In this document: positions 29,478 to 44,475 of the stretch, piece by piece
Layout: every line of letters starts with the position of its first letter
Numbering within the stretch: position 1 is the stretch's first letter
Origin: Antennarius striatus
Lineage: Eukaryota > Chordata > Actinopteri > Lophiiformes > Antennariidae
Assembly: GCF_040054535.1 (NCBI RefSeq)
Contig: NC_090779.1
Span: 19,144,501-19,208,500, forward strand
Direction of reading: 5' to 3'
DNA: 64,000 bases
The notes under the pieces: generated by a model
Told to the model about the DNA's origin: nothing
Database searches by the model: none
Seen by the model: the letters and a program-made list of their open reading frames with translations, nothing else
Program-made: the position numbers and the translations under genes

Positions 29478-29935
29478 AAGGCCCCGTCCACACGATGACA
29501 GATTTTTTGAAAATGCAACTTTTTGAAGACGTGAATCGAAAACGATTTGCGTCCACACAAGTGTTTTAAAAAAAATCTCCGTCCACACGTAAACGCAGCA
29601 GTGCGTTTTCGAAGACGGCTATAAGCATGCCAAACCATGTGGTGGCACTATTGAGTCAAATTTTATCCAATAGGAATCCTCCGTGTTTTGTTGTCACAAC
29701 ACACGGGCCCATAAATATGACGTCACAGAGGTTTTCGTCGCAGGCAAGACGTCAGCGTTTTTAAAAAGTTGCGGATACAACGTCCACACGACAACGCAGA
29801 CCCAGCTTTTTTTTTTTTAAATTAAGGCCAGCGTTTTTAAAAAGTTTCGTTTTCGTTCCGAATATCTGCGTTGTCGTGTGGACGGAAGGCGTAAACGCAA
29901 CAAAAAAGTTGCGTTTTCAAAAAATTCCAGTTCAC
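29478..29935. mobile_element. hAT-like MITE with GTCCACAC inverted ends
   Basis: Begins GGCCCCGTCCACACGATGAC. The motif GTCCACAC recurs at about 29551, 29580 and 29781, and its complement GTGTGGAC at about 29875. TTTTTTGAAAATGCAACTTT near the left end is mirrored by AAAAGTTGCGTTTTCAAAAA near the right end. The interior is rich in CGTTTT/AAAACG. No coding capacity. The right terminus is damaged, so no target duplication was confirmed. Confidence 0.6.
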
Positions 29936-31499
29936 ACCCGACAGATCTCATTCCTACTGAAAGACACCCATCAAGGGAGCAGTGTTTTGCCCCATAGCGT
30001 GTTTTGCCCCAGAGTGTGTCTGACCACAACAACCCCCTCCCAGCAAATTCTGAGTATGTGTACTCCAACCCCCTCCTTGTCCCTTTCCTCTGCATTTCGT
30101 TTTCATCCTTCCTCAACCCCTGAGGTCAGCTTCATCTCTGACCTGCATTTAAAGTGGAACCCTGCTGGCATTTCTGTCCACAACCATTATCCAAAACCAT
30201 TAAAAGCATATCCAGTGTGAATGCTTTCACTCCAGCTGACTCCCTGTGAGAAATTCTCACTGAAAACAGAAGGGCTCCCAGTGGCAGGAATAGACAAATC
30301 TGATTTGTCCACTGAAGTAGCTGTGGATTGTCTGGATGCCTGCCCAAGTCAGATTCCATGGTTTCAGTAAATTGAATGGTTAAGTCTTGACCCGAGTGAC
30401 TGTGGCTAGTCAGAGTTAGAACAGGGGCAATGGAGTACTGAAAGTGGCAATTTCAAGACAAATGTTTCACTATGTGAAGAGAAGTATTTACTACTGATGC
30501 ACCTCAATGTTAAATGCAAATATTCCTTGACCATTGCAAGGATTGGCAAAAAGCGCAACAGTGCTCTGAGGCATTCAGGTTTTCATTTTAAAGGACAGAA
30601 ACTGGCAATCCCACAAAGTCATTCCACAACCTCCTTAACAACTTACAATATATTTTAGTCATTCATATCCTCCTACAATATGAGCCACGGTGCTGAGAGG
30701 AGGGGTCATGGTGATGGTGGGTGGCTGCTTTTGTCAACGCTCCCACTGCTCCATTACCAAGCCCCATTCAGGCACAGGCCCCCCAAAAATTGGTTCTAAT
30801 GACTCTGAACAGTATTCTTCCAGTACAAAACAGGCATTGTATACATTGTGCCAGGGAAAGTAATGTGATACAGTGAGGTATCAAGTCCATTTCCAAGTCT
30901 CTAACACGGTGCTCATATAGATTGAATGATATGACAAGTTCGTATATACATGTGTAATACGCTGGGGGGTCTCCGGGCAGAAAGCAGGGCTTGGAAGGGA
31001 AGAGGAAAATGAATTTCTTAGAGATGACATCAGAGCCACGTGGTTGTGGCTGCACAAACCTCAGCAGGAGGGTCTGGGGTGTGCAATTGGCTGAAACTGA
31101 ATGGCTGCAGCACTATGGCCTTGCACCCCTTGAGTTCCCGCACATTACGGACCTGACCATCTGCATGGAAGACAGCAAGACAAGCTTTTACTCTGACTGC
31201 TTTTTTAGCTTTTTTTCCTCCAAAGTTGGCTTTCCTTCCCAGCTCTTTGAATGTCTCAAGGAAGCAAAGATGGAGCAACCTTAATGAAAACTATTTTCAC
31301 AGTGCAGACAAGCGTCGCTGTGAAAGCCATCATTTGTGAAAGTTGTCCTAAGACAGACAGGTTTTGTCCTTGCTACAATCCATGTCTTGACCTAAATAAC
31401 AGCATTCACACCACAAACACTGAGGAAAAGTCTCATAAATGCACACTACTTACACACTTACGAGTGCACATCCCAAGGTGAAGTTCGGTGTGCTTAGAG

Positions 31500-32145
31500 C
31501 AGGGGTGCTCAATACATCGAGTGCGATTGACCAGTAGATCATAATGATCGTTCAGGTAGATTGCATGACATTAAAAAATAGACTTTTGAATTTAGGTGCG
31601 TTAGCTTCATCTGCCCGTCTACTATTTCAGGGAAATGTAGAGAGGCATTTTCAGACTGTTCATAGAAACTACAATGCCAACTTTCCTCCAAAGAGTGAGC
31701 TGAGAAAGAGAAAGGTGAATAAATTAAAAGGCCAGTTGTCCCGTCAGCAGTCATTTTTATTACAGCCAACTTCTAAAGAAAAAGCTGCAGATTGCACATT
31801 TTCATTGCATTTGGACAAATCTACAGATGTAAGTGACACAGTCCAGATGCACATTTTTATTTGTATGGTCTTTACTGATATCACTGCAAAGGAGGAGCTA
31901 TTAATAGTATTGTCCATGAAAGAACAGACGCAAAGAGAGGAAATATTTCCGTCATCCAAAAATTTTATTGAAAAAACCCAGCTCCCAGTGTACAAATTGG
32001 TGTCCATCCTAACGGATGGTTGGCTGCTTGAATGGATTTATTGCCAAGTCCAGGCAGGACGCTGCTTTCCCAAGCTTTCTGAATTACCACTGCATAATCC
32101 ATCAACAAGTGCTATGTGTTAAAATGCTCAATATGATGGAGATCA
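31500..32145 (+). pseudogene. hAT transposase fossil (GTF2IRD2/ZBED-like type)
   Basis: The left end CAGGGGTGCTCAATACATCG looks like a hAT terminal repeat. The + strand then encodes a decayed transposase: FQGNVERHFQTVHRNYN, SELRKRKVNKLKGQLSRQQS, LDKSTDVSDTVQMHIF, FTDITAKEELLIVLSMKEQT, and, in a shifted frame, DAAFPSFLNYHCIIHQQVLC followed by MLNMMEIMDV. These motifs are typical of the hAT lineage that gave rise to GTF2IRD2 and FAM200 proteins. Stops and a frameshift near 32010 break the frame, and the C-terminal dimerisation part is missing. Confidence 0.8.
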
Positions 32146-33751
32146 TGGATGTGAGAGGTAGAGTTGTCATCAGAGAGATCGTCACCACTGCCACTATCAT
32201 CACTAGCTTTTGCTCTATCGTGTACGGTAAAAAGTAAAGTATCCAAGGTGCAAAGTCTGATATGCTGAGATGCTCACAGACAACATATGAGAACAAGAGG
32301 GGGAGACGAGTGTTGGAGATGCACATGTACGCAGCGGTGCTGCTTGGGGGTCAGTTGTGGCAGAAAGGGGAACTTCAGGACAATAGTTGGATATGGAGGC
32401 GCGCATTTGTTCCTGTTCCTGAAAATCAATGGAAATGGAAAGGGAATTAAAGGTGTTTTAAAACAGATCACACAATTCTATCAAACCATGACCTTAAATT
32501 CAAGAATTTTAGAGATTTCAGCTCATCTTCACTTGGGCTGTAAAGCAAGCTCTCTCACAACCTCACATGGAGCTGTGAGTTGTGTCCAGTAACAAAGAAG
32601 GAGCACTTGGGAGTAAAGATGCAGCTCCTTTATGTCAGATCGAGCCATTTGAGGTGGATCGGGTATACAATTACAGATGCCTCCAGGCCACCTCTCTTTA
32701 GAAGGTTTTACAGAGCACATCCAACTGATGGAGACCCAGAAGCCCCTGAAGGGATTTCATATTTCATTTGTAATGGGAACACCTCAGGACGCTCAACAAT
32801 GAGGAAGAAAACGTTGCTAGGATGAGAACTGTCTGTAATATGTTGGATGTATTTTTCACAGGCAAAAGAGGTGTGACACACAACACAACAGTGCTGTTGT
32901 CTAGTGTGATGTTCAACATATATGTTTAGCAGCACTTCTAAAACAATCAGATTCCATAAAAAGAGAAAAATCATCTGTCCGGTGGCAAAGGAGGTGCGGG
33001 ATCTTGTGTCTCCCTCAGTAGAGGTATTTTTGGTTGATTTTTTTCTTGTTTGAATTAGCCAATTACTGGTACTAACTCCTTCTCAAATCGACCTGGTTGT
33101 GAGCCAGACACATAACACATTTTAAAAATGCCACACCACATCCTTGATAACAGCCTCAAAAACATTATTTCCATTTACATGGCAAATTGTTACTGTTACA
33201 CCTCTGCTGCTGGCAAACAGGTAGAATTACAATGACACCCCATTATCCTTTGTGTTATTTATAGAGCCTGGTGAGGCACAATGAAGTCTCACAGTCTCCT
33301 GGTAACCTTTTACTAGCATGTTGCTTTCTTCTCTTACTGACAAATATAATATGGACCTCATTAGATGTTAATTAAAAAAACAGATTTGTGTTGTCCCTCT
33401 GCTATCTTGAAACTGAGTACTGAACACTAACCCCCGAGCATGAAATCTTAAGCTCACATCGGTTACTGTGACCCTTGACCCTGCTCTTCGCTACAACTCA
33501 TGTGACCATTCTAAGATTTCAAACGTCTCTGTTGGTAATGTTCTCCTTCCCTTCTTTCCTGACTAGTTGAAAGGAAAGATGAACTGCCCTCAGACAATTT
33601 AAAGGTGCCCTTGTCTTATTGTAGTAGGACTAATAATGTGCTTTGCAAGGACAAAATCTGAAGTATTCTTTCAAACACAATCACCCACACATACTTATCA
33701 GGTGAACATGAGAGGAATGCAGCCGAGGTTGGCCTGTCTTAGGGTGGAATT

Positions 33752-33985
<234 letters not shown>

Positions 33986-35402
33986 TCAAAGGGTGAATTT
34001 GGGAAAGCCTACGGCTCTGTCTACACAAGAGAATGAAGCCACCTAAGGCACTGGGGATGACTGTTACCATAATGGCTCATGCAAATCAAGCAACAATGGA
34101 GCGCAGGAGTTCAGCCATGGCGCCTCTTGTAAATCAATCTGGCTGATAATATACCATTATTGACCGTGGATTTCCAACCTTTAAAAAACTATTGTCAATA
34201 TGATAAGACAATGCCAATTATATTTCAATCAACAATGATCGGGAGTAGACAACACAACATTCAAGACTTTTAATTAGGTGTAATCAATAATTTCATTTTT
34301 ACTCACAGGAAACATTTGTAAACTTCTTCACACCTAATTTAAAATACAAAAAAAAAAAGTGTTCAAATTCAAAATAGCCTGGCTTGTGCATTACTTTACC
34401 ATTAGCATTACAGGACAGTCTTTTAGGTATACTAAATTGGGTCACGGGTACAGTTCTAATTCAGACTACAGTACCATGACATTCGGTAGAAATTTATCAA
34501 CGCTTTGCTCAAGACGATACTGCAGTTATCCAAAAGCAGGACTAACAGTGTGAGTCTTAGCTCATTAGATTAACTGTTTGTACTCCTAGTTTTTCACCCA
34601 CTAATGAGTGAGAAAGTGACATAATAGAACAATAATGCCACAGAGCGGAATTATTTTGCAAAATGATACTCACCCGTCAGAGAAGTGAAGCACAAATGCC
34701 CATCAACAGACTTGCGTTGCATGAAACTCAGCATCTAATGTATTTTAAAATGTTGTTCACACTCTTTATCCAATTAACACATTCCATTCACATCCAGGAG
34801 TACTGCACTAAAGCTTTGACCACCTGCTTTAGCTCTACCATCAGAAGTCTGACTTTTTTTTAATCCTACTGCCTTTTTGTGTCTTCTGTTCCCTCCTCTC
34901 CTCTTTAGCCCACCTCTTTATGCATCCCTCCCATTATTCGCCCTGCCTCTCCTCAGTGCCTCAGTCTGTAAGGTGGGAATTGGGAAAATCCCAAAGCACT
35001 TGATGAATCCTGACGCTTTTGTCTGCCTGCATTCATCTAAAAAAAATTGCCATATCTGTTTCATTTCAAGGTTCGCTTTAGAAACAAAATTTAGACCAGC
35101 GCCTCAACCTTGACCCGAAGTAAGGTTCAGAGATTAATTCACCTGTACTGACCAATAAGAGCACAACAGGTGGTTAGGAAACAAAGAATGAATTGATAAC
35201 ATCTAACAACCCCACACAGAGGCTTTCCTTTCGCTCAACGCCCTAAAAATTCTGTATGATACCCTTTAAATCAGCATCACGTTCAGGTGATGCCGGGTTA
35301 AAGGGCATGTCACATGAAGGCAGCTCTTCTCTAGTTACCTTTTTAAAATGTCCAGAAACAAAAATCAAGAATATCATGGATGCATCAATACCAATTTTTA
35401 TT

Positions 35403-35880
35403 TCTTAGGATGGCAACCAAGTTATGAATGACTCATTTCCAGGTTGGTACATCCTGACATTCTAGGATGTTGTTCAAGTTTCAAAATATTTCTGTCTCAT
35501 AGAATGGTAAAACTGTTTTGAGCTCCTCATCCATGAAACAAAAAAGAAAAAAAAATCTTATGAAAGATAAAAGAACATAAATCAGCATCCAAGGATGCTG
35601 TGCCTCTTAGAATGGTAACCAGTTTATGAATGAGTCATAACTAAACGTCAATTGCAAATATGGCAAAACTGGAGTGGAATGCAACCAGCTGGGAAATAGG
35701 TCAGCATGTCCTGACCTTAAGATAAAACACTGACACATCAATACAATTAGCACTGGGGTCAGAGTCCACTTTGGGGCTCAAGTTTCCAAATATTTCTGTC
35801 CCACAGATTTGAAAATCTTTTTTCAGCTCTTCATCCATAAAAAAAACCAAAACACATTTTATAAAAGAACATTAATCACC
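35403..35880 (+). repeat. Degenerate tandem duplication
   Basis: Block 35403-35586 and block 35604-35880 share, in the same order, CTTAG-ATGG-AACCA with TTATGAATGA-TCAT, CAAGTTTCAAAATATTTCTG, AGCTCCTCATCCAT and AAAAGAACATAAATCA, with small changes. The second block carries an extra internal segment. Confidence 0.55.
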
Positions 35881-36955
35881 AGTCATAACAGTAAATAAAA
35901 TACACTTTTCATGTTAAAAAAAAAAGGAAATTGTAAAACTCAAACTAAAATAAATTAATTACTGAATCTATGCATTCTGCTGTAGAAGATAAACTTTAAT
36001 AAATCCAAGATGAAATTATTTACCTCTGCTAAGTACAAATACAGTCACACAGCATATGTTACACAAGAATACAGTTATCACAGACAGCCAACACAGCATT
36101 CACAAAAAATAAACAGCACGTAGAGATATACAGGTAGGGTGTAAGGACTGGAGACATAAACAGGACTGTATAGACAAACACAACAAAACAGAATAAATAA
36201 GAGTGCTGTAGAATGTGAAATTGGAAATTTACTATGATATTGGCTTTCATTCGACCTCTTTGTATGGAGACTGCAGAGCATGCTAATTTGTCCCTAAAAC
36301 TTTCAGTACAGACTGCATCAGTCAAAACAAGTGCGGCGCTGAGCTGCATGAAAAGGTTACCAAACTAAGCTGTGATGCCAGACCTGACAAAGCTCTCAAA
36401 AGCAAAAGTTGGTAGATCTCAAAGTGAACTGTATGCGTTTTCCAAACAAGGAACTAATTCAAGGTGAGAGATGTTTCTCTCTCATTTTAAGTTCCTACTA
36501 AAACTGAATGAGTTCTTGAAGGAGAGACTAGACTATGTATGTGAACAAACATGCATATCATTTCTTTTTTTAAGAAAACGAGGTTTGTGCTTACATTTTA
36601 AGTGATTGTTGAGCACAATTCAGCCTTAAAGGGCACTTTACTAAGGTAGCTGTCAAGGTATCATGTTACAACCTAAAAAATAATTTATTTACAATGCAAA
36701 TCTACATGAAACATTTATTGCACTTTATTTTTCATATTCATTTACAGCAGGAATTGCCTTTCTGCCTGTGTGAGTTTATTAATAATTTTTTATCTTTACC
36801 AAAAGCAGCCTGGAAGACAAAAACTTTTCGTAATAGGAACATGTTTGCTCAAGATTACACAAGAAAACATGTTTGTGCAAATATGTTCAAGCATTTTATA
36901 TTTAGTTCAATAAAAATGAAATAAACAAACAAGGAGACAATTGCTATGTTCTTTT

Positions 36956-37100
<145 letters not shown>

Positions 37101-37875
37101 AAAGTCAAACACTCCACCCCTGACTATCTGCTATGTCCATACGCAACGCTTGGAGGCCCAGGCCAACCCTCTACAGAAAACCTCTTAATTAGATAACATT
37201 GAGTGAAAAGGGGAAAAAAATAGAAGTGAAGGGAGATCTAAAACAGGGTGGTGGTTGTGTAAGGCATAATGTCATTACACTACGACTGGATTTAATGAGT
37301 CTCCATTTCTGGAACCCAGAGACAGATCAATATTAAGACAGAGAGTATAGAAAGCCCTTAACCTCAGTAACAGGAGCAGCTTACCTTGAATTAAAAGAAT
37401 TCTTAAAATACCGTTTTGGAGAAAGGACATTCACTCATGTTAGACCTTCTGTGTTCAAACTTACAACATATTTCCTTTCATTACTTTTTTTTTGGAAGTA
37501 CACACAAAAACAATAAGATCCTTCATTTAAAAGGCTTGCCAAATGCATATTTTCTCATTGGTGTGCAATTTTCCACCTCAAGTACACATATTTCAGTCTC
37601 AAACACAATTGTTCTTAGCCTAATAATTAACTGGGAATGAAAAACATCCCAATGGTTTTCCATGGTTTCCGTCAAAAACAAGTAACTTAAAAAAAAAAAA
37701 AAAGATCCACAGTGAAAAGTTTTTCCTCACACACCAGACACTGGCATTCCCAGCCAGCTGGTAGTAACTATTTCTACAAATATCTCTGTTAACACATTAA
37801 ATGATAAGGGAGCAAAAACATATATACCTTTGACTGCATGACGTCCTGCACTGATGCTAACATTGTTTACAAGGG

Positions 37876-37900
37876 GTGTGTGTGTGTGTGTGTGTGTGTG
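37876..37900 (+). repeat. (GT)n microsatellite, short
   Basis: About 12 GT units. Confidence 0.9.
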
Positions 37901-40900
37901 CTTGACAACTGAGCTTATGACAGGCAAGAAGTTTGTAATACCATGGTAGTCCTAAAAATGTTTTTAAAAAAACAGCTTCCCCAGTGCTGGCCAAACCCAA
38001 CATGCCCATAATGAGCTACGACACGCTGCTCCCTGCTTTGATAAACCAAGGAAACCAAAACAGCTTTGTTAGAAATAGAGCTCAGGGTCCACTAATCTTG
38101 GCATAACAACAAGGCTCCAATAAATGTCACCCACATTATACACAGCACGAAAGATGGGAAGGATCAATCATTCACTGTGTGCTTCCACAGAAGATGTACG
38201 GTAACCTTTAACTAAATATGAGACGTTGATGCTTCAACACAGACCCTCTATACATACGTAATTGCTTTTAACAAGTCTCGTCTTCAGTCTGCATTCATTC
38301 CTCCTTAGGACATAACATACTGTATATGATACAGAATGCTACTCTATAGAGTTCTTCTTAAGACTAAAGAATCTTATCAGTCTTTTAGTTACACAATTCC
38401 ATATTTTTCACACTGCCCCAGTGCTGTCACAGCCGCAACAGGGTTATAAATAATAAAAATGCAATTATAAATTAATACACAAAGCTGCACCACAAGGCAC
38501 AAAGGACGCTACATCCCTTTTAGGATCGATCAAACTTTACATGGCACTGTTCTATATGATTGCTTCAGAATAGTGGCAAAAGAGCATGGGTTTAAAGAAA
38601 TAAATTCACTGAGATGTGGTGGATTATTCCTAAATCCTATACTTGTAAACAAGCATGTAGTAATTTTTTCCCGAAGTAATAGTTTTTAAAAAGGTGTCAT
38701 GGGTGCGTTCAGTATCCAGTTACAGCAAGCTGTAATATTAGATTTCTAGAACAACGTCAACAATACTCGTGTTAAAATGCTGAAATAATAGATTGGAGGT
38801 TGATACAATTCAACCTCCAACCAGAACAGTACTCCATGTCAGATGTAACATTCAGAGCTAATTTGAGCTCTGGATGTCTACGATCTTAAGACACAATCAC
38901 TTTTTTTCTTTTGATAACATAAATATGACTGACATTGAAAGCTTACTGCAGATAGATGCCAGACTATCTAATCAACATCATGCCTTCTTGTGTGCACCTC
39001 GTAAGAGAGAAAATATTTTTAATATTAATTTAATCAAAAAGAACAGGTACTGGTCACTGTGCCCAGGATAGTGTTAGCATTATGTTCCTGTGCTGTTCAA
39101 TACTGATAAAAACTGACCTCACAAATTACAACTGACCTGTTCACGTTCAAACCTAATTACCAAAGATATATGTTACAGTGGAACTCACAGGCTCAATATA
39201 AAAAAAAACATAAAAACCTAGCATAATTCTGTTAACGCCGGTATTCATTTTTCTTTGCTTTTAAGGCTAATTACTTTCTGTGTTTCTAAGTAGTATACTG
39301 GAACTGATAAAGTGTGGGAAGCGGAAAGTGGTCATTTTTTTGAGAGGGGCATAAATGAGTAAGATTCTACTAAAAATAAATATAATACACCAACTTATTT
39401 AAAAATAGGGGACCTAGTCACTTCAGTGTTCTACATTTTGAAGTATGGACAGGAAGAAGTTAATTTTACTTTAAACTTTATGAACTTCAAAGTAGTTCAT
39501 TTAGCAGTGTGTACTTGTACAATGCTGATTACTTCAACTTTTTGAATTGCCTTTTCCATAAACAGCAGCTATTCTCTTTTTTTTTTTTAAACCAAGTTGA
39601 CCAAAGGCACAGAGAAGCGAAACGAGCAACAGAAACTGGAACAAAATTTGGAACAAAAAATGCCCCCCCCCTCCAACAAAGTGCCTCTCTTTTTTATTAT
39701 GACTTTTACATCAGTAGATATAACAAATCTCAATATGAACACTCACTCCCTCATCATGCTTTACTTCCACTTAGATCGATTAGCCAGACTAATAGCTGCA
39801 AGTGGAACATAACAACCAGCAAGTGAAAGAGCATTACTTCAAATAACATTATTAATGTGTCAGATGTCCTCCTGAAAAGTAGCTTTATTGTAGGGTATAC
39901 GTTAAGAAACTGACAAAAGATATGTCCTCACATAACCGCCTTACTGTAAGTAAAAAAGAACTGGAAGAGAGAGTCAACACCAAGGAGGGGACATTCCCCA
40001 CACACGTCAGTCACAAATGCTGCAGGTACTGTACTCGATACATATTATAAAGTAATAAACTAAAAGACTGCTACACAAGCAAAGCCATCTGTGATAAATT
40101 CATCTGTAATATTTTTCAATTGACCTTTTTGAATGAAAATTTATTAGAAGCAAGAAGCTGTATCACGTTTTCAGAAAAATAAAGAATCCTTGTCTATGGC
40201 AAGCCATTTTAATCAGCAGAGCTGACAGGTGGCAATTTAGTTTTATAATGCTGACTTAAAGATATCTAATTATTATGACATTGTACAATATGACTTTTCA
40301 TATTGATAAATGACTTTTCAACCACAGTAGTTAAAATGTAATTGATGATTTTTACATAAATGCATACTCTCTTTGAGTACATCACAATACTTTCTTTTTT
40401 TTTTCTATGTGTCATTAGGACTTGTCTTAAAATTAATTTGGATATGTCGGGGTGTCATTACAATGACAATATTTTTTGACAATTCTTAGGTTGTTCGTTT
40501 AACAGTGGAAGACCAAACATGGGGGAGCCAGTGATCATGAAGCATCCAGCAGAAATGGTTTGCCATTGAACAACCACACAAACATGGTGTGTGTTCAGAG
40601 GAAACTACGCACCATAGAACTAGAAATTTCCTCTTCCTCCTAGAAAAAGCCTGTACTAATGTTAATTCAAATCTTAATGAGATGTTGTGTTCTTGGACGA
40701 AGACGTATTTCGTGCTAAGAAGGACCATACAACTTTATTCCCTCAATAGCAAGAATAGATCCTTTCATTCTTTTGTTTTACTGGAAAAAAAGAAAAGCAA
40801 ACCGAAAATGACTCCTTTATGAAAAATGATGGGGAATGCAAACATACATGAACATGCTTCCCATTGGCCGGAATGCACCATGCGTTGATTACAGTGTTTG

Positions 40901-42689
40901 CACAATACCTTAAGGTAAATGCAAGTCAGCAAGCTTTAAAATACTCAGAACAACTGGGCAACTTTTAGGAAGAAGAGGGTTGAGAAACATTATGTGGAAA
41001 TCATGCCAGGGAGGCCCTTCCAGCTGTCTGACAGTAAACTAGAAACGCCAAGGTCAAGAACTTTCCAGCTGCATGGACACAGTACATAGAGGACTGATAT
41101 AAATGAGAACAGATTGACAAAAAGGTCAGTCTCTTTTTTACAGTTGTTGGCAGAGTGACAGTGACCCAGAGGAAGAACGATTAACATCTCAGTCAACAGA
41201 CCAGATGGTAGACCTGGAAGTCCCCAGACCTTCCTCAATCACACACAACAGTTACGCACCAGCTCAAATATATTAACCTTGTAAGATCACACATTCATTT
41301 TTGATTAACATCTTGTGCAGAGCACTAATACTGCTCTGCGGTAGGAACATGAAGCAGCAACATACAAAAAGACATTTGTACAATAGATGGGTTTCACAAT
41401 ATCAACACACTTGCTAGCCCAACCCTTAATTGCAAACTAAAAAAGGCAAAAGGCAAATCTGAACATTTTGTGAAAACAAGAAATGTCAATCATTAGCACA
41501 ACGACACAAAAAGCTTGCTGACAGGATCATGCAATCAAGATAAATCACTACTTTCCTAATTTTAGTCCTGTCTCCTAAAGCCCAGATGGAGCATTCAATA
41601 TCAGCAACAAAATTAAGAACTTTGTTTACTTTCACCAACTTGGGTGGAAATACACTTCCTTTCGACAGTGAAAGATGCATGCATCTTTGTGTATACAGGT
41701 TATCGGGCACATGTGTGCATGAGCAGGCATCTTTTTACACATACAGTTCCTGCGCTATAGGTTCTGTTGGTGGACCCATCCTGTTTGATCCCCTAAGCCC
41801 ACCATATGAAACGTGTCTGACAAAACACTGAACTGGCAGGAGCAGGCATCAAAGCATTCACACACATAATGACTCAAATCATAAGCCTGATCCTTTTCAA
41901 AAGGCACAGAGCATCTCACATATCAAAAGACTCCCCAAACACTCAATAGCATCGCTTTCAGTTTATAACATAAAAGAGAACACTGTAGTGTCTCATAATG
42001 TGACGTTTTGCCCATTCACTATTTAACTTCAAAGAAGGCTGAATTGAACTGGAAGCCTTTCAATGTCCCCTTTCCATGGGATTTCCTGATATTTGCAGTA
42101 AGAAATTATCAGATCATAGTACTCATGATTTTGGAACACTTGTTAGATTTGTTCTTTCTAGATCTGCCACACGATCTCTGGACTATCTCTGACATGCAGA
42201 GAGAGTCCAAAGACGAGAGGGTGTGAATATGTACTGCAAACAGCTGGTCAAGTCGTTATCACCATGGGAAAATGTATGAGGACAAGCCTGGGTTATCCCT
42301 GCTCCAGGGCCATACTTGTTTCATCTGGACTTCAACGATGGCTTAGCAGCCATACTACTCTCTTGAAGTAGTGTTTTCTCATTTATGGGGGATTATAGCT
42401 CATTTGCTGTCTATTCCCCGTCTTTTTTGTGAGCGCCGGACCTGAGGCTGTTTTTGCTTTCAGTGCCATACAGTCCCCGTCCACACTTAAACCATGTGGG
42501 CAGAAATAACTCAAGTAAAGAAATCTCAAAATGCAACAAGAAGGGGGGTAAAAGTGAAACAACACAAAACCAACTGACCTTTGGGTTATCAAACAGAAGT
42601 ATGTATTTTTATATATATAATATACTGTTATAATCCCCAAGGGAAATTAAGAAAGCACACTCTAGAATTACAGTGAATAATAAGATAAA

Positions 42690-42775
42690 TAAGTTTCGCT
42701 ATATCGCTGAATTCGTTATTCGCATGTGGTTCCTGGAACGCATTAACAGCGAGTAACAAGGGCGCACTGTATATC
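42690..42775 (-). mobile_element. Fragment of a Tigger-like terminal end
   Basis: The minus strand reads CAGTGCGCCCTTGTTACTCG followed by CTGTTAATGCGTTCC and a run of short direct motifs (GCGAATAACGAATTC). This resembles terminal sequence of a Tc1/mariner-type element. No opposite end was found, so it is a solitary fragment. Confidence 0.45.
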
Positions 42776-44442
42776 ACTATTTTTACTATGTGTTTATTAT
42801 TATTCTATGATCAATTCTATGTAATTTTTCTATGAATTTATTCGTCTGGCCCCCTTGACCAAAATGACCCCAGAGCAAAATGAGTTTTTTTCAAAAAAAG
42901 GTTAAAAAAAAAAGTTAAGAGAAAAAACAACTCTCTCTTAAGATGTCACAATGCATTTAATGGTTTCTCAGACCACAAGGAAAAAAAATTCCTTGAAAAA
43001 TCCTACACCAAAATGACAAAGGATACCTAGTCTACCGAGACAGGATATTTCCAGCAATGCTTCACTCTAGTTATAATGTAATTGCACAACAATTACACAA
43101 GTATAATCTATTCTTGTGTTTCAAAGTGAAATAAAAATATACACATCAGTAAAGAATTTTACCAAAAAGTCAGACAGAAGCAACTTTTGAATTCCCAATA
43201 AATCATTAAATGATTCTGCTTTCCGAAACTACTGCAGAGTTGGCATACTTCACCAATTGTGTTAGTGTATTTGGGTTTGAATGATAAAAATTCAGAGCAG
43301 CAAATTAAGATTAAAGAGAAAAGCAGTTGGCCGAGCAAGCCACTGGAGAACTGTACCGGTGCCAATGCACCCACACACTGTGGCACCAAGCAATTTCATG
43401 CCAAACTGAGGAGAAGATGGGCTATGTTCACATCTTTAATCAGACAAGACATTCAACAAATAGAGAGCACAGAAGCCCAAATTACATCTTCTTTATGCAT
43501 CTTGCACCCGTTAAGGATAGCCATGACTTGAGGAGCGCTCGAAGAGGATTCTGATCCTGACAGAAGCCTCAATGTAAGAGTACAAAGTTCCTGCTGTAAA
43601 ACATAAACATTTCTGTTCTGTATTTGGAGGACAAACACATCACTGATACTCTGTGGAGATTGTCAGTCATCCAGGCCATGGTACATGTCTATCTGAAAAT
43701 TTTATCACTGATATTAAGAAATTCTTGGTGGAACAAGAGATTGGCTAGTTAAACGGTGCATAATATGGATGCAAAGCAAGGCGCCAAGCAGTTGTATTTA
43801 GTCCTTTAATTATTCATAGTTGTGGTTTGGGTGCAACACCAACTAAAACAGTAAGAGTGTCATCTTCCATTCTCTTTAAAAGCCAGGTGCATCTACACAG
43901 AGTGCATTACTATTTATCCATAACCTCTATATCATCAAGAGCTCCATTTGACTGCATGTTTGCAATAGCGTCTATATGTAGCAACAGCACATCTCAGACT
44001 GAGAATTTCACATTTCATCTAATGGATTGGGCCTTATGAAAAAGCAATCTGAGTAAAAGTGATGATGGGAAATAACAATTTCTTTAATGAGGAATTTTTT
44101 TAATTACAGTATCTGTAGTTGAATCAAAATCCCCGGTCTTAAGTTGAAATATAGTCAACTCCTGAAAGAGAGGCCATATTGTCAAGAAAGAAGAGCAGAA
44201 CGATAATGTTGAAGAGGTGACATTCTTTGTGATATGGTAGCAGACATCTTTTCACTTTAGCACTTCAGGGTAAGCAGTAAGGGGTCTTTCTTTCTGGCCC
44301 AGTTGGTTGTATAGCACTATTACATGGAGACTGTTTGGACTTTGACCCCACAGGCTGCAGAGAACTGAGAAAAACATTTATGCTCCTCTGCTTCCTGTCA
44401 GAGAAAGATCCAGGAACCACAAAGGTTGCTTAATATTCAGCA

Positions 44443-44472
<30 letters not shown>
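44443..44472 (+). repeat. Poly(C)/(CA)n tract
   Basis: A C run followed by a short CA repeat. Confidence 0.85.
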
Positions 44473-44475
<3 letters not shown>

